Of a stretch of DNA of 64,000 nt, positions 26,769 through 35,435 are shown one piece after another. The stretch lies in contig NZ_FNAI01000006.1 in the NCBI RefSeq assembly GCF_900101875.1, positions 62,001 through 126,000 on the forward strand, read 5' to 3'. Under the pieces are notes generated by a model that did not search any database, was not told the origin of the DNA, and saw only the letters and a list, made by a program, of their open reading frames with translations. The DNA comes from Mucilaginibacter pineti. GTDB lineage: Bacteria > Bacteroidota > Bacteroidia > Sphingobacteriales > Sphingobacteriaceae. The position numbers were made by a program, and so were the translations under genes. Positions within the stretch are counted from its first letter, which is position 1; each line of letters starts with the position of its first letter.

Positions 26769-28118
26769 ATGGCAGATGACAACAAAGGCGCAGCCGATTA
26801 TGAGGCTGCTCCTGAACAAAATAGTATTCCAACCACAAAAGTAGAACGCTCGGCCAAGTTTGTAAAAACAGGCTTTAAAATTGGCGGCAACTATATAAAG
26901 CATTACTCCAAAAAACTATTTAACCCGGATATGGATAAATCTGAGTTAAATGAGGACAACGCAGCAGATATTTATAAATCATTAAGCGAACTTAAAGGCA
27001 GTGCCCTTAAAGTAGCGCAGATGCTAAGTATGGATAAAAATCTGTTGCCACAGGCGTATGTAGATAAATTCACGCAATCGCAATACAACGCGCCGCCCCT
27101 TTCGGGGCCGCTGATCGTACAAACATTTAAAAAATATTTCGGCAAAAATCCCGAGCAGATCTTTGATAAGTTTAATATCCGGTCGACCAATGCCGCATCC
27201 ATAGGCCAGGTTCATGAGGCTGAACTGAACGGCAAAAAGCTGGCCGTAAAAATCCAGTACCCCGGTGTGGGCGATTCTATCTCGTCTGATCTTAAGCTCA
27301 TTAAACCCTTTGCTTTCCGGATGCTGGGCATGAGCGAAAAGGAGCTGGATATTTACATGCGCGAGGTAGAGGAACGCCTGCTGGAAGAAACCGATTACGA
27401 ACTGGAAGTACGCCGCTCTATTGAATTTTCAACCGCTTGCGCTAACCTGGATAATGTGGTATTCCCTACTTATTATCCCGAGCTTTCCAGCAAGCGCATT
27501 ATTACTATGGATTGGCTGAATGGTAAACACCTGAAAGAGTTTTTAGCCACTAACCCATCGCAGGAGCTGCGCAACCAGATTGGCCAGGCCTTATGGGATT
27601 TTTACAACTTTCAACAGCACGAACTGCGCGCCGTACACGCTGACCCTCACCCGGGCAATTTCATGATCACCCCCGAAGGTAAACTGGGCGTTATTGATTT
27701 TGGCTGTATAAAGGAAATGCCCGAAGATTTTTATTATCCCTTCTTCTCCCTTACCTCAACAAACCTGTTGGATAATAAAGAAGAAACGATAAAGGCCTTC
27801 CGCCTGCTGGATATGATCCGTAAGGATGATACGCCGGTGCAAATTGAGTTTTTTTACACTCAGTATAAAGAGATGATAGAGCTGTTTGCCATGCCCTATA
27901 TCAACAATCATTTTGATTTTAGCCAATCGGACTTTTTTGATAAGCTGTACAGCTTTGGCGAGCGTCTGTCCAAAATGCCCGAGTTTAAACATGCCCGCGG
28001 CGTAAAACATTTCATCTATGTAAACCGCACCAATTTTGGGCTGTACAATATACTGCATGATTTAAAAGCCGATGTAAAAACGGATACCTTTAAACCGCAT
28101 GTAGTGCTGGAGTATTGA
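26769..28118 (+). CDS. ABC1/AarF (UbiB) family atypical kinase
   Basis: Protein-kinase-like protein of the UbiB/ADCK family, 449 residues. Visible motifs: ELKGSALKVAQMLSMDKNLL at about 75-95, where the family KxGQ appears as KVAQ; SIGQVHEAELNGKKLAVKIQ; VHADPHPGNFMI at about 290; and LGVIDFGCIKEMPE. Relatives assist quinone-lipid metabolism. No ubiquinone or menaquinone gene is near. It is cotranscribed with the TetR gene upstream and followed by a strong terminator. Confidence 0.92.
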   Translation: MADDNKGAADYEAAPEQNSIPTTKVERSAKFVKTGFKIGGNYIKHYSKKLFNPDMDKSELNEDNAADIYKSLSELKGSALKVAQMLSMDKNLLPQAYVDKFTQSQYNAPPLSGPLIVQTFKKYFGKNPEQIFDKFNIRSTNAASIGQVHEAELNGKKLAVKIQYPGVGDSISSDLKLIKPFAFRMLGMSEKELDIYMREVEERLLEETDYELEVRRSIEFSTACANLDNVVFPTYYPELSSKRIITMDWLNGKHLKEFLATNPSQELRNQIGQALWDFYNFQQHELRAVHADPHPGNFMITPEGKLGVIDFGCIKEMPEDFYYPFFSLTSTNLLDNKEETIKAFRLLDMIRKDDTPVQIEFFYTQYKEMIELFAMPYINNHFDFSQSDFFDKLYSFGERLSKMPEFKHARGVKHFIYVNRTNFGLYNILHDLKADVKTDTFKPHVVLEY

Positions 28119-28186
28119 GTAGTTGGCGGTTGACAGTAGGTAGGTAAGAAGAAAATAAAACGCGTCATTGCGCGGTTTCTATAAAA

Positions 28187-28221
28187 ACAAGAAAAGCGGG
28201 CTTACAGCCCGCTTTTCTTGT
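28187..28221. terminator. Bidirectional terminator
   Basis: ACAAGAAAAGCGGGCT pairs perfectly over 16 bases with AGCCCGCTTTTCTTGT around TAC. It serves the ABC1-kinase gene on the plus strand and the convergent gene on the minus strand. Confidence 0.85.
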
Positions 28222-28236
28222 TTAAAGTCTTTAATC

Positions 28237-28725
28237 TTAAAAAGTATATTTAAGTCCCAGGCCTGGGGCAATGTCAAAGAATGGGCCTCTTGCCAGTTCA
28301 ACGCGTGGGTTTAGGTCTAAGCTTATGGCTATGGGAGCTTCGGGAATTTTATATTCCAGCCCCAAAACGCCATCGGCACCTAACAGGATCTGTTTGCCAT
28401 TGTAAAATTCGTCGTCGCCGCCAATGCGTTTGTAATTACTTACCGAACCGATGTGCGCGCCAAAACCGTAATAAAATTTCAGGTTATCAACGCTGAATGC
28501 TTCCTGGTGTATCTCATATAAACCGGTTACAACAAGGCCGTGGTTGCGGATCCCTAAGATACCTTCAAGCGCGGTGTTTTTATCCATAAAGTATTTTACA
28601 GACGGGCCCGATTCATACGCGCCAAATTTAATACCTACCGCTACCGGGTAATCCTGTGCCTGTGAACGCTTTCCTATCAATAAAAACGAAACTGAGAATA
28701 GTAAAATGTAAAGTGATTTTTTCAT
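28237..28725 (-). CDS. Small outer-membrane beta-barrel-like protein, unknown
   Basis: A 162-residue product starting MKKSLYILLFSVSFLLIGKR, with a signal peptide ending near SQAQ. I rejected a longer in-frame start. The body is beta-rich and glycine-containing (VAVGIKFGAYESGPSVKYFM, then FYYGFGAHIGSVSNY) and ends in LGLKYTF with a terminal aromatic, typical of outer-membrane barrels. The family name is not certain and function is unknown. Confidence 0.72.
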   Translation of the reverse strand: MKKSLYILLFSVSFLLIGKRSQAQDYPVAVGIKFGAYESGPSVKYFMDKNTALEGILGIRNHGLVVTGLYEIHQEAFSVDNLKFYYGFGAHIGSVSNYKRIGGDDEFYNGKQILLGADGVLGLEYKIPEAPIAISLDLNPRVELARGPFFDIAPGLGLKYTF

Positions 28726-28960
28726 GGGGTAATTTAAGTGAACAATTATGTGCTTAACTATAAGCCGCATGCGTACTTAACCGCATTTAGGCCTATATGT
28801 TTCTGCAAATAAACGGCAGATTTAATTTTTTATGTTATTTAAATTACAAAACGTCTTCCAAAAAAGTCCATCCGGCTGATTTTCAGGCCGAAATAATCAA
28901 CATTTGTTAATGGTTTTGTGGCCATAAATAGGTTACATTAGCAAATAAAATGCGTTTGCA

Positions 28961-30682
28961 ATGATAACGGATACCTTTAACAATAAGATAAACAGCTACT
29001 TAATTTTACCCCTGGCCATACTATTTTTAAGTACTGCCGGTTGTGTGCAGGGCCAGCTTGGCGTAAATAACAGCGGGCAATACAACAACGGTATAGTGGT
29101 ATGCGCCTATCCCGATGCCGCGCAGGTAGGGCTGGATATATTGAAGAAAGGCGGCAATACTGTTGATGCTGCGGTGGCTGTGCAATTTGCATTGGCCGTA
29201 ACCCTGCCCCAGGCGGGTAATATTGGCGGCGGTGGTTTTATGGTTTACCGGTCAGCTGATGGTAAAACCAATACGCTTGATTTCAGGGAGAAGGGCCCTG
29301 CCGGAGCCAGCGCAAATATGTATTTGGATTCGGCAGGTAATGTTGTGCCAGATATGAGCTTGTATACGCATAAAGCAGCGGGTGTGCCGGGTTCTGTTGA
29401 TGGTATGGTGGCCGCTCATGATAAATATGGTAAGCTAAAATGGGCCGATCTGGTGCAGCCTGCTATAAACCTTGCCCGTAATGGCTTTAAAGTAACCGAA
29501 CGGCTGGCCAGTGATCTTAACGAAACGCGTGCGCAATTTCAGCAGTTAAATCCCGGTAAAAAATACCTGCTTAAAGATGGTGACTGGAAAAAAGGCGACT
29601 TGCTGATACAGGAAGACCTGGCAAAAACACTGGAGCAAATTCGTGATAAAGGCCGAAATGGTTTTTACGGAGGCGAGATTGCCGATAAACTGATTGCCGA
29701 AATGAGGGCAGGCGGCGGCTTAATTACCAAAGCCGATCTGGATAACTACCATTCGGTTTGGCGTAAGGCCGTTACCGGAACTTATAAAGGGTATAAGATA
29801 ATTACCATGCCGCCGCCGTCAAGCGGTGGGATAGCGTTGCTGCAACTGCTGCAGTCGGTTGAAAAATATCCGCTAAACAAATGGGGACGTAACCAGGATT
29901 CGACCATAAGACTGATAGTAGAGGCCGAGCGCCGGGTATATGCCGACCGTTCAAAATACCTTGGCGATCCCGATTTTTATAAGGTACCTGTAGATAGTCT
30001 GTTAAAACCTGCTTATATAAAAAGCCGGATGAGCAACTTTAGCTGGGATGCTGCAACGCCAAGTAAAAGTATTCAGCCGGGTGCTTTTGCGGGCTACGAG
30101 AGCCACCAAACCACTCATTACTCTATTGTTGACAGGGAGGGCAACGCCGTATCCATCACCACAACGCTTAATGATTCTTTCGGCTCTAAAATATTTGTTG
30201 CCGGTGCGGGCTTTTTGCTGAATAACGAGATGGATGATTTTAGTTCGAAACCCGGTGTGCCAAATATGTATGGTTTGGTTGGTGGCGTGGCCAACAGCAT
30301 TCAGCCGGGTAAGCGCATGCTATCGTCAATGACACCTACCATTGTTGAAAAAGATGGAAAGCTATTTATGGTAGTGGGTACACCCGGTGGGTCGACCATT
30401 ATTACATCCGTTTTTCAAACTATTTTAAATGTTATTGAATTTAACCAGAATATGCAGCAGGCCGTAGCATCAAAGCGTTTCCACTCGCAATGGCTGCCAG
30501 ACCAGGTTGATGCCGAAGCCGGTGCAATTGACAGCGCCACCATTATAAAACTGCAAAGCAAAGGCTACAAAGTTGTACTTAACGGCGGCATAGGCCGGGT
30601 AGATGCCATCCTGAAAACCAAGTGGGGCTACTACGAAGGCGGTGCCGACCCAAGGGGAGATGATACCAAGCTGGGATATTAA
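28961..30682 (+). CDS. ggt: Gamma-glutamyltranspeptidase
   Basis: Periplasmic glutathione hydrolase/transpeptidase made as a proenzyme that cleaves itself into two subunits. The 573-residue product has a lipoprotein-type signal (LAILFLSTAGC). The large subunit has GGNTVDAAVAVQFALAVTLP and NIGGGGFMVYR. The catalytic threonine is Thr384 in HQTTHYSIVDREGN, where autocleavage would occur. The small subunit carries LNNEMDDF and RMLSSMTPTIV, the oxyanion and substrate motifs. A perfect inverted repeat starts right after the stop codon. Confidence 0.96.
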   Translation: MITDTFNNKINSYLILPLAILFLSTAGCVQGQLGVNNSGQYNNGIVVCAYPDAAQVGLDILKKGGNTVDAAVAVQFALAVTLPQAGNIGGGGFMVYRSADGKTNTLDFREKGPAGASANMYLDSAGNVVPDMSLYTHKAAGVPGSVDGMVAAHDKYGKLKWADLVQPAINLARNGFKVTERLASDLNETRAQFQQLNPGKKYLLKDGDWKKGDLLIQEDLAKTLEQIRDKGRNGFYGGEIADKLIAEMRAGGGLITKADLDNYHSVWRKAVTGTYKGYKIITMPPPSSGGIALLQLLQSVEKYPLNKWGRNQDSTIRLIVEAERRVYADRSKYLGDPDFYKVPVDSLLKPAYIKSRMSNFSWDAATPSKSIQPGAFAGYESHQTTHYSIVDREGNAVSITTTLNDSFGSKIFVAGAGFLLNNEMDDFSSKPGVPNMYGLVGGVANSIQPGKRMLSSMTPTIVEKDGKLFMVVGTPGGSTIITSVFQTILNVIEFNQNMQQAVASKRFHSQWLPDQVDAEAGAIDSATIIKLQSKGYKVVLNGGIGRVDAILKTKWGYYEGGADPRGDDTKLGY

Positions 30683-30685
30683 TCT

Positions 30686-30786
30686 GGTCATTTCACTTCG
30701 TGTCATTGAGTCATTTTACTATTAATAAGTACAATTGATTGAATGAGCCAATGACCAATGACTGAATGACACGAAGTGAAATGACC
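30686..30786. repeat. Inverted repeat with perfect 22-base arms after ggt
   Basis: GGTCATTTCACTTCGTGTCA plus TT at 30686-30707 matches its complement at 30765-30786 without error. It could act as a terminator hairpin for ggt but lacks a T run. Similar words (CACGAAGT, TCATTGAGTCA) recur in the next gap. Confidence 0.88.
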
Positions 30787-30835
30787 GATGAACTAAATTT
30801 GTGTAAGCAACAAGCATTTCTTACGTTTGATAAGC

Positions 30836-31279
30836 ATGAAAAATAATGTAAACCCACAGGAAACCATCGACTATTTTTTGAAAATAGTTTGGCAAACCGT
30901 GGCCAACAGGTATAACCAGTTGGTTGCCGAGTTTGGTATTACACAATCCATAGGGTATTTGCTGATCAATATCGATGAAAAGGAGGGCACAACGGTATCG
31001 CATGCTGCGGCTTTGCTGGGCTTAAAATCAACAAGCTTATCGCGTATGCTTAACCAGCTGGAAAAAACAGGCCTCATCTACCGCGAATCTAACCAGGGCG
31101 ATAAGCGCTCTGTTAAAATATACCTTACCGATCTGGGTAAAGAGAAGCGCCACCTTGCCCGCGTAGTTGCCAAGCAGTTTAACAATTACCTGGATGCCCA
31201 CATCAGCGGGGCCGATAAAGAATACCTCACCGAAATGCTGAAAAAGATAAACAAGCTCACCGTTAACTATAAGCCATAG
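30836..31279 (+). CDS. MarR-family transcriptional regulator
   Basis: Winged-helix regulator of 147 residues from MKNNVNPQETIDYF. The core SHAAALLGLKSTSLSRMLNQ, then LEKTGLIYRESNQGDKRSVK, is the MarR DNA-binding domain with its wing, and the C-terminal helices support dimerisation. It may control the FKBP genes downstream or ggt upstream, but the gaps on both sides contain inverted repeats and no operator is evident. Confidence 0.92.
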   Translation: MKNNVNPQETIDYFLKIVWQTVANRYNQLVAEFGITQSIGYLLINIDEKEGTTVSHAAALLGLKSTSLSRMLNQLEKTGLIYRESNQGDKRSVKIYLTDLGKEKRHLARVVAKQFNNYLDAHISGADKEYLTEMLKKINKLTVNYKP

Positions 31280-31289
31280 TCTTCAATCA

Positions 31290-31410
31290 TTAAGTCATTT
31301 ACTACGTGTCCTTGGGTCATTGAGTCACTATACTACGTGTCGTCATTTGCATTTGTATAATAAAACAATGACTAATGACTCAATGCCCCAATGACACGAA
31401 GTATAAGTGA
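31290..31410. repeat. Imperfect inverted repeat related to the one after ggt
   Basis: Words such as AAGTCATTTACTACGTGTC and the complementary ATGACACGAAGTATAAGTGA flank a core with TCATTGAGTCA and ATGACTCAATG. It shares composition with the 30686 repeat, but the arms are imperfect. Confidence 0.65.
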
Positions 31411-31535
31411 TGTACTTTTACTAAAAAATCAACGTTTTATTCAGAAAACCGGGCGGCTTGGAGGCTTAATAGCCGGGTATGCGTTTTATTAATTGTTAAA
31501 AAGTGTTAAGCTGCCGTTTTTCTATTATAAAAGAA

Positions 31536-31543
31536 TAAATTTG
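31536..31543 (+). promoter_or_regulatory. -7 promoter box before the first FKBP gene
   Basis: TAAATTTG fits TAnnTTTG exactly and lies 12 bases before the ATG, giving a very short leader. A -33 TTTG is not clear, only a TTTT stretch. Confidence 0.4.
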
Positions 31544-31555
31544 CCTTTTGAAAAA

Positions 31556-32059
31556 ATGAACAGGATACTGTTAGTTTTATTGATTTGTGGTATTGGTTTT
31601 AGCGCGTGCAAAAAAACCAATGATTCGCTTGTACAGTATAAAGCCCAGGCTGCTATTGATGATAAGATTATTGCCGATTATTTGACTGCAAATCCCGGCC
31701 TTAATGCAAAACGTATTGATACATCGGGTGTGTTTTATATTGTAAAAACCGGCGAGGAAGGTTCAGGTAATGATCTTTACACCAGTTCAACACAGGTTAC
31801 GTTAAGTTACACAGGCAGGTTGCTTACAACAGGTGCGGTGTTTTCTGAAACAGAATCAAATCCGGTGCATCCGTCTTATTCCTTGGGGAGTATGATAAGG
31901 GGCTGGCAACTGGGGATACCGCAAATAAAAAAGGGCGGTAAAATTAGGTTGCTGATACCATCAAGATATGCATACGGGCCATATCCGCAGGCGCAGATAG
32001 GGTTGCCGGCCAATGCAGTGCTTGATTTTAGTATGCAATTATATAATGTAACAAACTAA
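31556..32059 (+). CDS. FKBP-type peptidyl-prolyl isomerase lipoprotein
   Basis: Periplasmic or outer-membrane lipoprotein, 167 residues from MNRILLVLLICGIGFSAC with the lipobox cysteine at 18. An FKBP domain covers about 65-165: VTLSYTGRLLTTGAVFSETE, IRGWQLGIPQIKKGGKIRLL and IPSRYAYGP. It probably helps fold exported proteins. An in-frame extension of 21 codons upstream begins with no ATG and is rejected. The next gene is a related, two-domain protein. Confidence 0.9.
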   Translation: MNRILLVLLICGIGFSACKKTNDSLVQYKAQAAIDDKIIADYLTANPGLNAKRIDTSGVFYIVKTGEEGSGNDLYTSSTQVTLSYTGRLLTTGAVFSETESNPVHPSYSLGSMIRGWQLGIPQIKKGGKIRLLIPSRYAYGPYPQAQIGLPANAVLDFSMQLYNVTN

Positions 32060-32140
32060 ACAAAAAGGTAAAATAATAAAATACTAAGGAAAATGATGCT
32101 GATTAAACCTTCATTTATCCGCAATAAATAAAAAACATAA

Positions 32141-33094
32141 ATGAAAAAAATAATTTTTACGCTTTTATTACTTACCAGCATAGGTTTAATATCATGCCGC
32201 AAAACAGGGAACGATCCGAATATTACGCAGTATGATCAAATACAGATACAAAATTATATAACTGCCAATGGTTTAAGCGCAATGAAGCGTGATACAACAG
32301 ATGGCGATACATCGGGCATTTATTACCAAACACTAGCACAGTCACCAAATACCACCCATCCGTTAGATTATCCGGATAGCGTTGCCTTTGTGTTCACGCT
32401 AAAATCATTTGACGGTAAGTATACATCCTTAGATTCGCTTAGTTCCAACCATTACAACAACTACGTGGGCCATATTGCCAGCGCAGCATTGCCAAAAGGT
32501 TTGCAAATCGCCGTACGTAACCTTATTAAATATCGCGGTTCAAGCGCCAGGGTACTTATCCCATCGCGTCTTGCATATGGTGTAAATGGTTACGGCAGCG
32601 GTAGCAGCAGCAACGCCAACTCACATATTGCAGGTAACCAAAGCCTTGATTACTATGTGAATATTATTGATAACCTTGATGATTACGATCAGTTTGTAAT
32701 TAAAAAATACATGGCAACCAATAGTATAACAGGCTTTACCGAGGTTACCAGCGGCAGGGGCAAAGGACTTTGGTACAAAGTAACTACCGAGGGTACAGGC
32801 CCAGATCAGCTTACTTATTACTCGGCATTTACGGCAACGTACTCAGGTAAATACCTAACCAATACCGTTTTTGATGCTGGTTTGGCTGATGGTTCTGCAA
32901 GCTCATTTGCAAGTTTAGACGGATTGGTACCGGGAGTACAGGAAGCATTAAAAGGTCATTCGGCAGGTACCGTGATTAGCATGATACTGCCATCGAGATT
33001 GGCTTATGCCCGTGGTGGAAGCTCATCAGGCGGTATAGCACCTAACACTTGTATGCGTTTTGATTTTACAATTGCAACAGTAACTACGCCATAA
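32141..33094 (+). CDS. Two-domain FKBP-like lipoprotein
   Basis: A 317-residue lipoprotein (MKKIIFTLLLLTSIGLISC, cysteine 19) with two FKBP-like modules. The first, at about 70-180, is divergent (FVFTLKSFDGKYTS, then LIKYRGSSARVLIPSRLAYG). The second, at about 205-315, is closer to the family (FTATYSGKYLTNTVFDAG, then GVQEALKGHSAGTVISMILP). A shared SRLAYG or SRYAYG motif links both to the upstream single-domain protein, suggesting duplication. Its stop abuts the stop of the convergent photolyase with no base in between. Confidence 0.85.
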   Translation: MKKIIFTLLLLTSIGLISCRKTGNDPNITQYDQIQIQNYITANGLSAMKRDTTDGDTSGIYYQTLAQSPNTTHPLDYPDSVAFVFTLKSFDGKYTSLDSLSSNHYNNYVGHIASAALPKGLQIAVRNLIKYRGSSARVLIPSRLAYGVNGYGSGSSSNANSHIAGNQSLDYYVNIIDNLDDYDQFVIKKYMATNSITGFTEVTSGRGKGLWYKVTTEGTGPDQLTYYSAFTATYSGKYLTNTVFDAGLADGSASSFASLDGLVPGVQEALKGHSAGTVISMILPSRLAYARGGSSSGGIAPNTCMRFDFTIATVTTP

Positions 33095-34408
33095 TTATTT
33101 AGCCAGTGCGGCTTTAAAAACTCTTAAACAACGATCACGTGCAAAAGCGTGATCAACAATGGGTTTCGGATACTTGCCAAAGTCGGCATATTCCGGAACC
33201 CATTTTTTTATGTATTTCAAATCAGGGTCAAACTTTTTGGTCTGCGCTTCGGGGTTAAAGATCCTGAAATATGGTGCGGCATCCGTACCCGAGCCGGCAG
33301 CCCATTGCCAGCCGCCAACGTTGCTGGCCATTTCATAATCAAGCAGCTTACGGGCAAAATAATGCTCGCCCCAGCGCCAGTCTATCAGCAAATCCTTACT
33401 TAAAAAGCTGGCCACAATCATGCGTACGCGGTTGTGCATAAAGCCAGTAGCGTTAAGCTCGCGCATACCGGCATCTATAATAGGATAGCCGGTTTGCCCA
33501 TCGCACCAAGCCTTAAACTGCTCTTCGTTGTTAACCCACTGTATGCGGTCATACTCAGGCCTGAAGGCATGATCCATTGTATGCGGAAAGTGGTGCAGGA
33601 TCATCATATAAAACTCGCGCCATATCAGCTCGTTAAGCCATGTTTTTTCATGATAACCATGCGCGGTTTTAGCCAATTGGCGAATGCTCACCGTACCAAA
33701 CCGTAAATGCAAACCGATGTGCGAGGTTCCCCTGAGCGCCGGAAAATCCCGGTTCTCTTTATAATCGGCTATAATGTTTTTATAATCCTGGTTGGGAAAA
33801 TCCATTTCGCTTTTTTCAAATCCCATATCCTTTAAATGAGGAACGGGCAGTACCGGGGTTTTAACCAGGTTGTGCAGGTATTTTTCTGTTGGATAAGCCT
33901 TTAAATAAAACGGTTTAAGCGTGGCATACCATTTACGCATGTAAGGGGTATACACGGTGTAAGGCTTGCCATCATCCTTGGTTACTTCATCTTTTTCGAA
34001 TATTACCTGGTCCTTGTAAGTGTTAAATCCGATGTTGTGCTTGCTGAGTTTCTCCTTTATGGCGTTATCGCGTTTGGTTGCGTAAGGCTCATAATCATGA
34101 TTGGTATAAACAGCGGCTATGTTATATTCTTTAATGATGTTATCCCAGGCATGGTCGGCTTTATCATAGATCACCAGCAAACTGCTGCCATGTTTATGCA
34201 GTTGAATATTGATATTTTCAATGGCATTGTAAATGAAGGTGACGCGGGCATCGTCCTTATCTTCCAGCTGATCTAAAATTTCCTTATCAAAAATAAAGAG
34301 CGGGAGTATGGGATTGCCGCTTTTTAAAGCACGGTATAAGCCGGCATTATCAGCCAAACGTAAATCGCGGCGGAACCAGAATATCGTGACAGGTGTTTTA
34401 TGATCCAT
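33095..34408 (-). CDS. phr: Deoxyribodipyrimidine photolyase (CPD photolyase, class I)
   Basis: Flavoenzyme that repairs cyclobutane pyrimidine dimers with blue light. The 437-residue product has the N-terminal antenna domain (VTIFWFRRDLRLADNAGLYR) and the C-terminal FAD domain. The latter shows HIGLHLRFGTVSIRQLAK, WLNELIWREFYMMIL, CDGQTGYPIIDAGMRELNAT, GFMHNRVRMIVASFLSKDLL and GGWQWAAGSGTDAAPYFRIF. The conserved Asn of the MHNR motif and the electron-transfer tryptophans are present. It overlaps the upstream epimerase gene by 11 bases, so they are cotranscribed. Confidence 0.96.
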   Translation of the reverse strand: MDHKTPVTIFWFRRDLRLADNAGLYRALKSGNPILPLFIFDKEILDQLEDKDDARVTFIYNAIENINIQLHKHGSSLLVIYDKADHAWDNIIKEYNIAAVYTNHDYEPYATKRDNAIKEKLSKHNIGFNTYKDQVIFEKDEVTKDDGKPYTVYTPYMRKWYATLKPFYLKAYPTEKYLHNLVKTPVLPVPHLKDMGFEKSEMDFPNQDYKNIIADYKENRDFPALRGTSHIGLHLRFGTVSIRQLAKTAHGYHEKTWLNELIWREFYMMILHHFPHTMDHAFRPEYDRIQWVNNEEQFKAWCDGQTGYPIIDAGMRELNATGFMHNRVRMIVASFLSKDLLIDWRWGEHYFARKLLDYEMASNVGGWQWAAGSGTDAAPYFRIFNPEAQTKKFDPDLKYIKKWVPEYADFGKYPKPIVDHAFARDRCLRVFKAALAK

Positions 34409-35300
34409 AAATTTCTTTCAGTGCCCCTGGCAGTTCAGGGTATTTAAATTTGAAGCCCGCATCTATTATTTTTTGTGCCGATACCTTGGTGCTGCCTAAT
34501 ACCACGCTGGCCATTTCGCCCATCATCAGTTTCAGCAAAAGGGCCGGCACGTTTGGTGCCCACAAAGGTTTGTGTAATTGTTTGGCTACCGTTTGGGTCA
34601 ATTGCTGGTTGGTTACCGGGTTGGGTGCAACCATATTAAACACGCCTTTTAATGATTTATCAGTTATCCCCAGCAGGTACATATCTACCACATCCTGCCA
34701 ATGGATCCAGGGAATCCATTGTTTACCGCTGGCTATGGGCGAGCCAACATAAAGCTTAACAGGCATGGCAAGTTTAGGCAAAGCCCCGGCCTCTTTATCC
34801 AGCACTACCCCTGTTCTGAATTTTACTATCCGCAGGCCTAATTTTTCGCCCTCATCAACAGCCGCTTCCCAGTCAACGCAACATTGGCCAATGAAATCGT
34901 TCTTGGCTGCATCGGTTTCGTGCATCAGCTCGTCGCCACGGTTACTGTAGTACCCGACACCTGATGCCGATACCACGGCGGTAACTTTATTGGCCCTTTT
35001 TTTAAGCACGCTGTACACCAGTTCAATTGATTTGGTGCGACTATCCGTCAACTCTTTTTTGCGGTCGTCTGTCCACCGTTTATCAACAATACCGGCCCCG
35101 GCAAGGTGAACAATGGTATCCACCCCATCAATGCAATGCTCGTCAATAGTACCCGCGTTAACATCCCACAAATAGGTTTTAACGTCTTTATTATTACCCT
35201 GTTTCCGGCTCAAAAAACTTACCGAATGTCCCTGGCTAAGCAGCAGCGTACTCAACCGCTTACCCAAACCTCCCGAACCGCCTGTTATTAATATATTCAT
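34398..35300 (-). CDS. TIGR01777-family epimerase (SDR superfamily, DUF1731)
   Basis: NAD(P)-binding short-chain dehydrogenase-like protein, 300 residues. The Rossmann motif is ILITGGSGGLGKRLSTLLLS. Then come VDTIVHLAGAGIVDKRWTDD, VSASGVGYYSNRGDELMHET and the C-terminal DUF1731 part (LLKLMMGEMASVVLGSTKVS, ending FKYPELPGALKEIYG). The family is often next to photolyase genes and has been linked to cell division regulation (SulA-like naming) without firm proof. It overlaps phr by 11 bases. Confidence 0.92.
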   Translation of the reverse strand: MNILITGGSGGLGKRLSTLLLSQGHSVSFLSRKQGNNKDVKTYLWDVNAGTIDEHCIDGVDTIVHLAGAGIVDKRWTDDRKKELTDSRTKSIELVYSVLKKRANKVTAVVSASGVGYYSNRGDELMHETDAAKNDFIGQCCVDWEAAVDEGEKLGLRIVKFRTGVVLDKEAGALPKLAMPVKLYVGSPIASGKQWIPWIHWQDVVDMYLLGITDKSLKGVFNMVAPNPVTNQQLTQTVAKQLHKPLWAPNVPALLLKLMMGEMASVVLGSTKVSAQKIIDAGFKFKYPELPGALKEIYGS

Positions 35301-35320
35301 TTTTTCTGTTGTCTGTTATC

Positions 35321-35414
35321 TGAGGTGTGTGGTCTGTAGTGTGAAGGTATTGTGGGTGCTTTGTTGACTTAAATGTAATTGCCTATTAACACACCTCAGA
35401 CCCCACACCTCACA
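35321..35414. repeat. Imperfect inverted repeat (GAGGTGTGTGGTCTG)
   Basis: TGAGGTGTGTGGTCTGTAGT faces CAGACCCCACACCTCACA across about 50 bases in the gap between two SDR genes. Confidence 0.65.
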
Positions 35415-35435
35415 CCACCGAAACCCGACCTCAGA

